NCBI GenBank assembly: GCA_038227745.1
Contig: JBBRPS010000070.1
Location: forward strand, 1-20,188
DNA length: 20,188 bases
Origin: DASPXY01 sp038227745
GTDB lineage: Bacteria > Planctomycetota > Planctomycetia > Gemmatales > Gemmataceae
Direction: 5' to 3'
Shown: piece after piece, positions 6,701-16,799 of the stretch
Numbering within the stretch: the stretch's first letter is position 1
Layout of the letters: the number at the start of each line of letters is the position of its first letter
Made by a program: the position numbers and the translations under genes
Notes under the pieces: model-generated
Told to the model about the DNA's origin: nothing
The model's input: only the letters and a program-made list of their open reading frames with translations
Databases searched by the model: none

Positions 6701-7660
6701 ATGAGCGAGCAACCGCAACAGGGGCCGGTGCCACGGCACGTGTCCGTGCTGCCCCGCGAGGTGGTCGAATTCCTGGCCCCCGCGCCGGGACAGGTCTTCG
6801 TGGACGCCACGGTCGGCGCCGGCGGCCATGCCCGTCTCCTCGCCGAGCGCCTCGCCCCTGGGGGACTGCTGATCGGCCTCGATCAGGATCCGGCGATGCT
6901 GGAACTGGCCCGGCCGCGGCTGGAGGGCCTGCCCGTCAAGCTGGTGCGGGCCAACTTCGAGCGCCTGCCCCTGGTGCTGCGCGAGTTGGGCGTCGGCCCG
7001 GTGGACGGCGTGCTGGCCGATCTGGGCTTCTGCTCCGACCAGCTCGACGATGTCGGGCGCGGTCTGAGTTTTCAGCAGGCCGGGCCACTGGACATGCGGC
7101 TCAACCCCACGGAGGGCGAGACGGCCGCCGACCTGCTGCGGCGGCTGAGCGAGCGCGACCTGGCGGACCTCATTTACGGGTACGGCGAGGAGCGCTTCAG
7201 CCGCCGCATCGCCCGCAAGATCGTCGAGACGCGCAAGCGGGCGCCGCTGGAGACTACGGAGCAACTGGCGGCCCTGGTGCGGCAGTGCGTGTCGCGGCCG
7301 CGGGGCAAACGGCACGCGATCGACCCGGCGACGCGGACTTTCCAGGCGTTGCGGATCGCGGTGAACGACGAGCTGGTGGCGCTGGAGCGGCTGCTGGCGG
7401 CGCTGCCGCGGTGGGTGCGGCCGGGCGGCCGGGCGGCGCTCATCAGTTTTCACTCGCTGGAGGATCGGCGCGTCAAGCAGGCGTTCCGCGACCGCGAGGT
7501 CTGGCAGGAGCTGACGCGCAAGCCGGTGCAGGTGGGCGAGGAGGAAGCGCGGGACAACCCGCGGTCCCGCAGCGCGAAGCTGCGGGCGGCCGTGCGGAAG
7601 GGACAGGAGTCAGGAGAGCCTCAAGCCCACGGGCCGCGCTCCGTGGGACCGCTGCCCTGA
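6701..7660 (+). CDS. rsmH: 16S rRNA (cytosine-1402-N4)-methyltransferase RsmH
   Basis: A SAM-dependent enzyme that N4-methylates C1402 of 16S rRNA in the ribosomal P site; 319 residues, normal for the family. Motifs: HVSVLPREVVEFL at the start, the SAM-binding loop DATVGAGGHA, GLDQDP (motif II), LADLGFCSDQLDD, LDMRLNP, TFQALRIAVNDEL and ISFHSLEDRRVKQAF near the C-terminus. The usual RSRSAKLRA ending is present, followed by a short extra tail. I chose ATG 6701 because it precedes the conserved HVSVLP block by 12 residues; the frame extends further upstream (to 6533), but that part is not RsmH-like. In most bacteria rsmH heads the dcw cell-division cluster with ftsL and ftsI next. Here a Pro-rich LysM-like membrane protein follows after 46 bases. 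Confidence 0.97.
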   Translation: MSEQPQQGPVPRHVSVLPREVVEFLAPAPGQVFVDATVGAGGHARLLAERLAPGGLLIGLDQDPAMLELARPRLEGLPVKLVRANFERLPLVLRELGVGPVDGVLADLGFCSDQLDDVGRGLSFQQAGPLDMRLNPTEGETAADLLRRLSERDLADLIYGYGEERFSRRIARKIVETRKRAPLETTEQLAALVRQCVSRPRGKRHAIDPATRTFQALRIAVNDELVALERLLAALPRWVRPGGRAALISFHSLEDRRVKQAFRDREVWQELTRKPVQVGEEEARDNPRSRSAKLRAAVRKGQESGEPQAHGPRSVGPLP

Positions 7661-7706
7661 CCCTGGGTCCTGGTTCGAGTTCCCCGGAACGGAGGAGGAG
7701 CGGGAC

Positions 7707-9686
<1,980 letters not shown>

Positions 9687-9700
9687 AGCGTTCTTTCGCG

Positions 9701-10213
9701 TCAGGCCTGGACCGTACCCGCAACGGCGCGTTCAAAGGCGCCGCAGTGAGCCAGGATCGCCGCGGCCTCGGCGTGCCGGCCGTCCGCGTGGACGGTGACG
9801 AGCGTGCGGCCGCTGTGGAACTCGCGCTCGTAGTGCTGGGCCTCTTCCTCGGAGACGCCCATGCCGATCAGGGCACCGATCAGGCCGCCGCTGGTGATGC
9901 CGACGGTCGCCCCGCCCAGGACGCCGGCGAGGATGCCGGCCGCGAGCAGCGAACCGACGCCCGGCAGCGACAGGGCGATGCCCACGCCGAGCAGGGTGCC
10001 AAGCACGCCGCCGGTGACGGCGCCGACGGCCGCCCCTTCCTCGGCATGCACGTCCGCTTCGACGACTGGCTGGTCCGCCGCTTCCCCGTCACGGACCACG
10101 ACGCCGATCTGGTCGTTATGGAAGCCGGCGCGGTGCAGTTCCTCGACGGCCTTTTCCGCACTTCTGCGATCCTCGAACACCCCGACGACGGGGGGTGGCT
10201 TGCTGCTGGTCAC
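9701..10213 (-). CDS. YflT-like general stress protein with glycine-zipper membrane segment
   Basis: A 170-residue protein. Residues about 10-40 (VVGVFEDRRSAEKAVEELHRAGF, i.e. VVGVFEDRRSAEKAVEEL then HRAGF) match the YflT/GSP17M-type stress-protein domain (PF11181). The middle (about 68-125) is a Gly/Ala-rich hydrophobic stretch with repeated GxxxG patterns (GAVTGGVLGTLLGVGIALSL) typical of glycine-zipper membrane segments. The C-terminus (about 128-165) repeats an alpha/beta pattern (HYEREFHSGRTLVTVHADGR). I chose the GTG at 10213: AAGGAGG lies five bases upstream (10219-10225), and the protein family begins just there. The open frame continues to 10432, but the extra Arg/Pro-rich residues look non-coding. 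Substrate or partner unknown. Divergent from the next gene. Confidence 0.82.
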   Translation of the reverse strand: MTSSKPPPVVGVFEDRRSAEKAVEELHRAGFHNDQIGVVVRDGEAADQPVVEADVHAEEGAAVGAVTGGVLGTLLGVGIALSLPGVGSLLAAGILAGVLGGATVGITSGGLIGALIGMGVSEEEAQHYEREFHSGRTLVTVHADGRHAEAAAILAHCGAFERAVAGTVQA

Positions 10214-10542
10214 GGTAACCTCCTTCTTGATGGGGCCGCCCGCTCGCCGCGCGGGTGGATCTCGAGAGGAGATACGCAAGAACGGTGCCGGCCGCGACCG
10301 TGGCGACAGTCGTTTATCCGTCCGGTGCCTGGTTCCTGCATTAAGGCCGCGGGGACCGGCAATTCCTCTCAATCCGGTTGGAAGGGGTCGGACAGATGTG
10401 TCGCCTCCGGATACTTGCCCCCGCCCCGGCACGGACGATTGGCGCTTGGCGCCGCCCCGGCACCTGGCGTAACGTGGAGAAACGGTGCGGTCTGGGGGAA
10501 AACGGCCGGGCCTGCCGCGCGAAGCTCCTGAGGAAGCATCCC
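10214..10542. other. divergent intergenic region
   Basis: About 330 bases between the GTG start of the stress-protein gene and the ATG of the membrane-protein gene. It must hold promoters for both directions. I find no clear -10/-35 pair, no long inverted repeat and no small gene with a ribosome-binding site. A short direct repeat (CGCCCCGGCAC, near 10424 and 10453) is visible but could be chance. Confidence 0.5.
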
Positions 10543-11667
10543 ATGGCCGAGCCTGACGACGTGTGGTTCATCCGCCTCCCGGACGGCCGGGTGCTGCGCG
10601 CCGGCAGCACCGCCTCGGTCCGCCATCACCTCGAGTCCGGGGAGATCCCCCCCGACAGCCGGGTGCGGCGCGCCCACGGCGAGGCCTGGGTCTTCCTCGA
10701 GCGCACCAGCGAGTTCGCCGACCTCGTGCCGCACCGTTCGCGCACCCCCGCGCAGCCCCCCGCCGCGCGCCGCCCTGCTTCTTCGCGCCTGCTCGAGACC
10801 GACGCGAACCGTGCCGGGGCGCCCGTGGGCGGCCTGCACCTGCACACGGTCGACGTGCGCGGGGGCGTGACCGAACTGCTCACGGCCCTGGAAAGTACGT
10901 TCGTCCGGGGACGGCTGCTCGGGGCCGGGGCCGTCACCGTCGCCGCCGCCGTGCTCGTGCTGCTCGCCAACCGCACCCGCCTCGGCCAGGACGTGTGGCC
11001 GCCGCTGCCCTGGGTGGCGGCCGGCCTGGTGGCCCTCTTCCTGCAGGCACTCTACGCGGCCTACGTGACGCAGGCGACGTTCGTCGAGTTGTCCACGCTG
11101 CGGCCCGCCCGGGCCGAGGAGGCGCGCGCGGGCCTGCTGCGGAACGCCCTCCGGGTCGTTCTCGTTGAGCTGTGCGCGCCGGGCGGCCTGCTGCTGCTAA
11201 TCGGCGGCCTGCGCTGGCTGGGGAGTTGGCTGGCCGAACCGCCCGATGGGTCGGTGGTCGAGGCGATCGTGGGCGCGGCGGCCGTCGTGCGGCTGGTGCT
11301 CGAGGTGGTGTTCTGGCCGGTCGCGGGACTGAGCCTGCTGCTGGCCCCCGTCGTCGTCATTGAGGAGGCGTCGCCGCCGCGCGTGCTGTGGCAGTGGGGG
11401 GCGCTGCTGCGCCAGCACCTCAGCCGCGTCTTCGTGTACGAGGCGCTGGCGGCGGCACTGGGGCTGATCACCACCCTGCCGCTCCTGGTCCCGGTCACGC
11501 TGGCCGCCTGGGCGTGCTCTCCGGCCGAGCTGGCCAACCCGGTCGTCAGGGGGGCGCTCGGCGTCCTCTTCGGCGTGGCGCTGGCGCCGCTGCTGGCCTA
11601 TGTGACCGTGGCCAACCTCTTCATTTACCTCAACCTCCGCTACGAGCACGCGCCGTCGGCGCGGTGA
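10543..11667 (+). CDS. multi-pass membrane protein with GYF-like N-terminal domain, unknown function
   Basis: A 374-residue protein. Residues 1-60 (VWFIRLPDGRVLRAGSTAS, GEIPPDSRVRR, EAWVFLERTSEF) look like a small GYF_2/DUF4339-type domain: a 'visualise the parameter, threshold, act' pattern with the conserved W and a DSRVRR turn, common at the N-terminus of planctomycete membrane proteins. A Pro/Ala-rich linker follows (65-90). Then come about six membrane helices (roughly 121-142, 155-175, 205-228, 238-272 as one or two, 296-325, 337-362). No transport or catalytic motif is recognised. ATG 10543 has GAGGAAG at 10530-10536 and starts the conserved domain; the open frame reaches back to 10378 without similarity. 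It converges on the OB-fold gene across an inverted repeat. Confidence 0.75.
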   Translation: MAEPDDVWFIRLPDGRVLRAGSTASVRHHLESGEIPPDSRVRRAHGEAWVFLERTSEFADLVPHRSRTPAQPPAARRPASSRLLETDANRAGAPVGGLHLHTVDVRGGVTELLTALESTFVRGRLLGAGAVTVAAAVLVLLANRTRLGQDVWPPLPWVAAGLVALFLQALYAAYVTQATFVELSTLRPARAEEARAGLLRNALRVVLVELCAPGGLLLLIGGLRWLGSWLAEPPDGSVVEAIVGAAAVVRLVLEVVFWPVAGLSLLLAPVVVIEEASPPRVLWQWGALLRQHLSRVFVYEALAAALGLITTLPLLVPVTLAAWACSPAELANPVVRGALGVLFGVALAPLLAYVTVANLFIYLNLRYEHAPSAR

Positions 11668-11726
11668 GGCCGCCCGCAGAGGAGTTGCGCCCCACACGGA
11701 AGTTCGTGAAGACATGGGCTGAAGTT

Positions 11727-11762
11727 GGAGTCCCGGCTTTAGCCGGCTGAAGCCGAGACTCC
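11727..11762. terminator. 18-bp palindrome between convergent genes
   Basis: Bases 11727-11744 and 11745-11762 are reverse complements with two mismatches, abutting with no spacer. A weaker outer pairing (AGTTGG with CCAACT) extends it. It lies between the ends of two convergent genes (11667 and 11790), where a bidirectional terminator would be expected. There is no T-run. Confidence 0.6.
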
Positions 11763-11789
11763 AGCCCCAACTCCTCTCCGAACGGACTC

Positions 11790-12254
11790 TCACTTCCCCC
11801 TCGCGCACCGGACCACGCTGCGCGCCGTGAGTGCCAGCACGCCGTGGTGCTCGTCCACGCGCCCCGTCGCCAGGTACGGCCCCATTCCCCGTGACAGAAG
11901 CAGCGGGCACGTCCCGGGGAAGAGGTTCAGCTCCACCAGGCCCCATTCGTCCTCCAGCGTCAGGAACTGCATCGGCCGGCCGTCCGTCGTGCGCGCCTGC
12001 CGGCCCGTCGCCACCACGCCGGCCAGCGTCACCGTCCGGCCCCGGTGGGCGGCGAGGTCGCGGCTGGTCGCCAGGCCGTCCGGCAGCAGCGGGCGGAACA
12101 GCGACATCAGCGGCGGCCCCAGCACGAACCCCAGCAGCTCCCACTCGTCGTGCAGTCGCCGCTCCACGCTGTAGTCGGGCGGCGACCAGCCCTCGGGGAG
12201 GAGCGAACCGGAGAGGGAAACCTCAGCGGTGGAAGATGGCCAGGACGACCTCAA
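11790..12254 (-). CDS. stand-alone OB-fold protein resembling the DnaE C-terminus
   Basis: A 154-residue protein. Residues about 73-147 form an OB-fold of the tRNA_anti type: RTVTLAGVVATGRQARTTDG, then MQFLTLEDEWGLVELNLFPG, then GPYLATGRVDEHHGVLALTA. This matches the C-terminal nucleic-acid-binding region of bacterial DNA polymerase III alpha (DnaE/DnaE2). The preceding LHDEWELLGFVLGPPL (34-49) resembles the stretch just before the OB-fold in DnaE (the 'E-LLGF-LS-HP' block). The polymerase PHP, palm and finger domains are absent, so this is a free-standing fragment or a domesticated single-strand-binding protein; synthesis is impossible. ATG 12254 lies 32 bases inside the end of the RMD1-like gene; GTG at residue 30 is an alternative start. 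Likely last gene of a three-gene operon. Confidence 0.78.
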   Translation of the reverse strand: MRSSWPSSTAEVSLSGSLLPEGWSPPDYSVERRLHDEWELLGFVLGPPLMSLFRPLLPDGLATSRDLAAHRGRTVTLAGVVATGRQARTTDGRPMQFLTLEDEWGLVELNLFPGTCPLLLSRGMGPYLATGRVDEHHGVLALTARSVVRCARGK

Positions 12255-13368
12255 GGAGGATGAGGAAGACGACGACCAGCTCGAGGAATTCGGTGCGGAA
12301 GCCAGCCGCCTGGTCGGAGACGACCTGGTAAGCCCCTTCGGCGACCTCCAGTTTGCGCTGGATGTTGTGTTCCCAGGTCTCGAGGTGGAAGCGCGTGGCG
12401 ACGAGGCGATAGACGCGCGCCAGGTACTGGTCGCCGACCAGCTTGAGCACGTTGCCGGTCCGCTCGAACAGGCCGTTGGCCTCCACCTTCAGTTCGCCGA
12501 GCAGCCGCAGCGGTCGGGCGTAGCTGCGCCAGAACGGCAGCCGGGACTGCCGCAACGGCTGCAGCAGGCGCGCGGCGCCGGTCAGGCTGTCGTCGAGGCG
12601 GTTGTCGATGTGGCGGAACTCCAGGAGCTGGAGGTTGGCGAACTCGATGGTCTGCAGCGTCTCCTCGCAGTCGCGGTCGAGCAGGACCGCGGCCGCCCAG
12701 TCGCAGACGAACAGGTCGTCGGGGCTGTAGCTCAGGTGCAGGCGCAGGGCCTCGGTGACCTCCTCGGTGCTGAGCGGGCCGCTCTCCAGGCGCACCAGGC
12801 TCGCCAGCCAGCCCGAGCGCTCAACGGCGAGGCCACTGAGCAGTTGCCCCGGCGGCGGCAGGGGCGGCCCGGGCGGCAGCTGGAAGACGAAATACTCCTC
12901 GCTCATGTCCTCCTGCCAGAGGGGATCGCGGAGGGCGGGGAGGAGTTGGCGGTGCAGCGGCTGCAGTGCGGAGCGGGCGGCGGCCACCAGGCTGCTCGGC
13001 TCCGCCAGCCAGCCCGCCAGGCGGCGCAGGCGCTCGGGCGGCAGTTCCAGCGGGACGCGCAGGTGCATGCTGACGGCGGCGAAGTCGAACAGGGTGACGC
13101 CGGCGGCCGCCGTGACCGTGCCAAGGCCGTCGAGATCCAGGGGCACGGGGGGCAGGACGACGCGCAGCGGCGGCGGGCGGTAGCCGATGGACGTCGGCGT
13201 GCGCCGCCGTCGCGACAGGGCGTGGATCTCGGCGGGGACGAGGCGGCGGGCGTGGTCGAGGTCGATCTCGTCGCCCCAGTCGAAGGCGACGTAGACATGG
13301 AGCGTGCCGCCCACCGCCGTGCCGTTGTCCGGTGCCGGTTCGGGCTGGGCAGGGGGCGGGTCGGCCAT
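12223..13368 (-). CDS. RMD1/DUF155 family protein with C-terminal membrane anchor
   Basis: A 381-residue protein. The C-terminal third is diagnostic: DDLFVCDWAAAVLLDRD (217-233), then FANLQLLEFRHIDNRLD (243-259). These are followed by a long helical stretch (WEHNIQRKLEVAEGAYQVV), and a single transmembrane helix (about 362-379, FLELVVVFLILLEVVLAIF) ends the chain. This is the pattern of the DUF155/RMD1 (YagE, Sif2, RMND1) family, whose eukaryotic members are mitochondrial membrane proteins needed for organelle translation; the bacterial role is not established. The N-terminus (LHVYVAFDWGDEIDLDHARR) agrees with planctomycete members as I recall them. The soluble part should face the cytoplasm. 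It starts 45 bases after the small membrane protein gene and overlaps the OB-fold gene by 32 bases, so all three are probably one transcript. Confidence 0.83.
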   Translation of the reverse strand: MADPPPAQPEPAPDNGTAVGGTLHVYVAFDWGDEIDLDHARRLVPAEIHALSRRRRTPTSIGYRPPPLRVVLPPVPLDLDGLGTVTAAAGVTLFDFAAVSMHLRVPLELPPERLRRLAGWLAEPSSLVAAARSALQPLHRQLLPALRDPLWQEDMSEEYFVFQLPPGPPLPPPGQLLSGLAVERSGWLASLVRLESGPLSTEEVTEALRLHLSYSPDDLFVCDWAAAVLLDRDCEETLQTIEFANLQLLEFRHIDNRLDDSLTGAARLLQPLRQSRLPFWRSYARPLRLLGELKVEANGLFERTGNVLKLVGDQYLARVYRLVATRFHLETWEHNIQRKLEVAEGAYQVVSDQAAGFRTEFLELVVVFLILLEVVLAIFHR

Positions 13369-13413
13369 GAAGTCCCCCGGTGTCCCGCGACTGTGCGGCC
13401 GCGGTTGGCGGTG

Positions 13414-13623
13414 TCAGGAGACGGACCAGAGGACGATGAGGTACAGGACCACGCCGACGAGGAAGATGCCCTGCATCAGCACGACGATGTAGGCGGCGGC
13501 CGTCTTGTCGGCGTCGCGGAACGACTGCCACTCGTGGGGCGGGAAGTAGGTCTGCTCGCCGGACGGGGCGTCATGGTGAGCCGCCGCGTGTTCGGAAGGG
13601 GCATGGGGGTCGTCGTGGTTCAT
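13414..13623 (-). CDS. small His-rich single-pass membrane protein
   Basis: A 69-residue protein. The N-terminus is rich in His/Asp/Ala (MNHDDPHAPSEHAAAHHD), followed by YFPPHEWQSFRDADKT, and it ends in one transmembrane helix (about 45-66, AYIVVLMQGIFLVGVVLYLI). The His/Asp cluster could bind metal, but that is speculation. I do not recognise a family. An ATG at 13623 fits best, with GAGGG about 10 bases upstream on this strand. The open frame continues to 13803, but it runs through the long inverted repeat and is not protein-like. It probably heads the operon with the RMD1-like gene; a weak TATACC on this strand at 13698-13703 could be its -10. Confidence 0.65.
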   Translation of the reverse strand: MNHDDPHAPSEHAAAHHDAPSGEQTYFPPHEWQSFRDADKTAAAYIVVLMQGIFLVGVVLYLIVLWSVS

Positions 13624-13718
13624 GGCAAAGGTCCCTCTTGCTGGAGGATCAAGGGGGCCGCCGGTGTCCAGGCCGGCGGCGGGAGTCATCCGGAGATGGT
13701 ATAGCAGCCCACGACAGT

Positions 13719-13799
13719 CCTGGCGAGCCGGGGGCGTTAGCCACCGGAGGGTGGCCCCAGGCGCTTCCCTCCGGGGGCTAACGCCCCCGGCTCGCCAGG
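13719..13799. repeat. long inverted repeat, 33-bp arms with one mismatch
   Basis: Arms 13719-13751 and 13767-13799 pair over 33 positions with a single mismatch; the outer 24 are perfect. The spacer is 15 bases. It sits 11 bases past the stop of the phosphoesterase gene and upstream of the small membrane protein gene, both on the minus strand. It could terminate the phosphoesterase transcript. Sequence differs from the other long inverted repeats of the window, but the design is the same. Confidence 0.9.
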
Positions 13800-13809
13800 G
13801 CACTCCCCG

Positions 13810-16404
13810 CTACTTCGCCGCGAGCCGCAATCGCAGCGCCCGCAGGCCGCGCCCGTGCGCCCCGGCGTAAGCCGCCGGGTACTCCACCGCGCCCTTCGCC
13901 GCGAACCACAAAATGCGATTGAGCGTGTCCTCGTCTGCCGCGTCCGGCCTCGTGAAGTTCAGCGCCAGGCTCTTCTCCGCCCAGAAGCGTGCCTGCCCCT
14001 TCAGCTTGCCGGCCTTCGGATTCAGCTCGTCCAGCTGCACGCGCGCCGGCCGTGCCCTGTACGGCGTCAGGTCCGCCCGGTCGGTGAAGCACGCGGTCAT
14101 CACCGGGGCCAGGGCGTCCAGCTGCGTCATGGGCGCCACGCCGAGCATGCGTTCCATCGTGTGCAGCACGCTCGTCTGGTTGTAGAAGCGCGAGACCACC
14201 TTGCCGCGCTTCGTGTACGGGCTGAGCACCAGGCACGTCGAGCGGTGGCCGTCCACGTGGTCCCAGCCGTCCTGGGGGTCGTCCTCGATGATGAAGATGC
14301 ACGTCCTCGGCCAGAAGCGGCTGCGGCTGATCGCCTCGACCAGTCGGCCGACCGCGAGGTCGTTGTCGGCGACGTGGGCGCGTGGCGTCGGCATGTCCGG
14401 CGCCGTGCCGGAGGTGTGGTCCTGCGGCAGGTGCAGGAGGACGAGGTTCTGCCACTCGCCCTTCTTCTCGGCCGCGCGGAACTCCTTCAGGAAGTAATCG
14501 ATCCGCACCTGGTCGGGGACCTTCATGTTCCAGCCGGGGCAGGCCGGGGCGGTGTAGCGGCGCAGCGCCTCGATGCCGACCGAATCGACATACTTGATCT
14601 TCTTGGTGCCGTTCTTGTGGTCGTCGTAGATCTCCTTGAACGTGGCCTTCTCCGGCTCGATCTTCGTGTCGTTGTACTCGCCGTAGTTGCGGAACGAGAG
14701 GCCGCGCAGCAGCACGCGGTCCCAGAGGAAGCCGGTCGAGGAGTAGGCGAGCGGGTCGTCGCCGAACGGGTAGCTGCGCGTGAAGCCGCCGAACTGCCTT
14801 TCGAGGTGGTCGGTGGCGTTGCCCTCCGTCGCCCAGCTGTGGCCGTCCGCGGACAGGACGCCGTTGCAGTAGAAGTTGTCGAGCAGCACGAAGTCGCGGG
14901 CGAGGGCGTGCAGGTTCGGCGTGACCTCCTCGGGGTAGATGCACAATTTCGGATCGCCGTTGGCGCTCTTGATGTCGCCGAAGACCTGGTCGTACGTGCG
15001 GTTCTCCTTGATGACGTAGACGACGTGCTCGAAGACCGACGGCTCGCCGGACCGCGCGGGGACGGGGACGGCCTTGACGCCGGGGCGCTTCTTCTCCAGG
15101 GCGGCGAGGATCTGCGGCACACGGCTGTCGGCGCGCACCTGGGCGGTGTACTCCTTGAGCTTCGCGGCGTCGGGCAGGGCGATCTTCGAGACGCTGCCGC
15201 GGTGCTGGTGCGAGTTCCAGCCGGCGCGCTTCGGGTCCTTGTTGCGCGAGCCCTCGCCCTTGACGTTGGCGACGTAGAGGTGCTTGCCGTCGCTGACGAC
15301 GGCGCCGGGATACCAGCCGGTCGGGACGTAGCCGCGCACCGCCGCCTTGCCCTCCAGCCCGATGACCGCGACCGCGTTGTTGCCGCCATTGCAGGCGTAG
15401 AGGGTTTTGCCGTCGCCGCTGAGGGCCAGCGCGTTGGTGGCGCTGCCGAACGGCAGGGCGGGGTCGGGACGCACCAGTACGGTGTCGGTCACGTCGAGCG
15501 TGTCGGTCTTGAGGATGCTCACCGTGTCGGAGTTGGCGTTGGCGACGAACAGCGTTTTGCCGTCGGCGCTCAGCTCGATGTCGGCGGGGTGCAGGCCGAC
15601 TGGCGTTTCCCGGGTGACGGCGCCGCGCGCCAGGTCGATCTTCATCACGGTGCCGCTCGCCGCGACGCCGCGCTCGTCGATCACCGTCGGTGTCCCGGAA
15701 CTGGGCGCGGTGCGGTCGCCGGCGCGGGGCCTGCGGCCGCCCCAGTTGGAGACGTAGGCGAACTTCTCGTCCGGCGACAGGACGACGTCGTAGGACGCGA
15801 CGCCCGTCACGATCTGCTTGACGAGCTTGCCCGCGTCGAGATCGACGACGCCGAGCGTGTTGTTGCGCGACAGGCACACGAGCGCCTTCTTGCCGTCGCG
15901 GGTGAGGGCCAGGCCAAGGGCGTGCGAGGCGTCCTTGCCCTTGGGGCCGGGCAGCTCGATGGCACGGCGCCACGTCAGCGCGCCCTTGCCGTCAACCTCC
16001 GCCTCGTGCAGGTGCCGCTGGGCCGTGGTGGCGTAGAGGCGTTTGCCATCGTGGCTCAGGGCAAGGCCGTGCATCGAGGCGCCGTCCTTCTTCGGGAACG
16101 TCAGGCGCTGGCGGATCGTGAACGTGCCGGTGTCGATGACCCACAGCCCGCGGTTATCCTTGACGTAGAGGACCGTGCCGTCCTTGCTCAGCACGACGCC
16201 GACGGGCCGGCCGGGGAAGGCGAGGGTCTGGCCGGCGGAGCGGACCTTGTGGCCGGTGGGCATGATCCAGCCGCCGTCGGCGGTGGGGCCGACCAGGTCG
16301 TCCGCGGGCAGTGCCTCGACATCGACGGCCGCCCGGGCCATCCAGTAACTCAGGAGCAGCAGTCCGGCGAAGAGAGTCGCGGCGACAGGGAGGCGGGAGC
16401 GCAT
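13810..16404 (-). CDS. secreted YVTN beta-propeller / phosphoesterase fusion
   Basis: An 864-residue exported protein. Residues 1-25 are a signal peptide (MRSRLPVAATLFAGLLLLSY, cleavage near ARA/AVD). About 55-400 is a beta-propeller of YVTN-type blades: LSKDGTVLYVKDN, LSHDGKRLYATT, LSPDEKFAYVSNWGG, LSADGKTLFVANANSDTVSI, LSGDGKTLYACNGGNNAV. About 458-790 is an alkaline-phosphatase-fold phosphoesterase domain (PF04185-like) with VVYVIKENRTYDQVFGD at its start, LDNFYCNG, ADGHSWATEGN, LLHLPQDHTSG and IIEDDPQDGWDHVDGHRS carrying likely metal ligands. Substrate unknown; the family includes phospholipase C-like and acid phosphatase members. I chose ATG 16404 because it begins the signal peptide; the open frame extends to 16626 without a signal. 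TACAAT on this strand (16438-16443) is a possible -10. Confidence 0.9.
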   Translation of the reverse strand: MRSRLPVAATLFAGLLLLSYWMARAAVDVEALPADDLVGPTADGGWIMPTGHKVRSAGQTLAFPGRPVGVVLSKDGTVLYVKDNRGLWVIDTGTFTIRQRLTFPKKDGASMHGLALSHDGKRLYATTAQRHLHEAEVDGKGALTWRRAIELPGPKGKDASHALGLALTRDGKKALVCLSRNNTLGVVDLDAGKLVKQIVTGVASYDVVLSPDEKFAYVSNWGGRRPRAGDRTAPSSGTPTVIDERGVAASGTVMKIDLARGAVTRETPVGLHPADIELSADGKTLFVANANSDTVSILKTDTLDVTDTVLVRPDPALPFGSATNALALSGDGKTLYACNGGNNAVAVIGLEGKAAVRGYVPTGWYPGAVVSDGKHLYVANVKGEGSRNKDPKRAGWNSHQHRGSVSKIALPDAAKLKEYTAQVRADSRVPQILAALEKKRPGVKAVPVPARSGEPSVFEHVVYVIKENRTYDQVFGDIKSANGDPKLCIYPEEVTPNLHALARDFVLLDNFYCNGVLSADGHSWATEGNATDHLERQFGGFTRSYPFGDDPLAYSSTGFLWDRVLLRGLSFRNYGEYNDTKIEPEKATFKEIYDDHKNGTKKIKYVDSVGIEALRRYTAPACPGWNMKVPDQVRIDYFLKEFRAAEKKGEWQNLVLLHLPQDHTSGTAPDMPTPRAHVADNDLAVGRLVEAISRSRFWPRTCIFIIEDDPQDGWDHVDGHRSTCLVLSPYTKRGKVVSRFYNQTSVLHTMERMLGVAPMTQLDALAPVMTACFTDRADLTPYRARPARVQLDELNPKAGKLKGQARFWAEKSLALNFTRPDAADEDTLNRILWFAAKGAVEYPAAYAGAHGRGLRALRLRLAAK

Positions 16405-16799
16405 GGGGGGACATCCTCGGGGGATGGGCGCGACGCCATTGTATCGCGGCGAACGGCCAGCGTAAGGTGGCTGGGCTTCCCGCCCTCTCCGCCGGCTCCC
16501 GAGCGGAAAGAGGAGGGCGGAGAGGGGGACGGAGTTATTCCAGGGATTGACGGCTTTGGGAATGAGTTGCGTCCCCTTTCCGAGTCTTTCCGGGTCGTCC
16601 CCTTTCCGGGTTTGTATATGGAACAATCCTCTGATTCTTCAGAAGAGATGAGGCGGCAACGCCAGCCTTCGGCTACAAAAGGGCGGTCGTCGCTTGCGCG
16701 CGCTTCGCTGCTATCGCTGACGCCAACGTGGGTCCGCGGAGCCGTGGACCGTGATTTCCGAACGTACCCGATCCTCTCTCAACCAGCCAGGAGGCCGTC
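16405..16799. other. divergent intergenic region with repeats
   Basis: Nearly 400 bases without a gene, between the divergent phosphoesterase and PPC-repeat genes. It holds four items. First, an 11-bp inverted repeat (16483-16493 with 16516-16526, 22-base spacer). Second, a 13-base direct repeat CGTCCCCTTTCCG at 16570-16582 and 16596-16608, spaced 26 bases start to start. Third, a 9-bp hairpin with one G-U pair (16731-16739 with 16742-16750). Fourth, a -10-like TACAAT for the minus-strand gene. The stretch 16655-16735 has lower codon order and may be repeated elsewhere in the genome. Confidence 0.55.

Noticed and set aside
10214..10432. An N-terminal extension of the YflT-like stress protein
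   Set aside because: Arg/Pro-rich and unlike the family; a GTG at 10213 has AAGGAGG five bases upstream.
12229..13704. A 491-codon plus-strand open frame opposite the RMD1-like gene
   Set aside because: Gln/Val/Gly-rich shadow with no motif; the minus-strand protein has the DUF155 signature.
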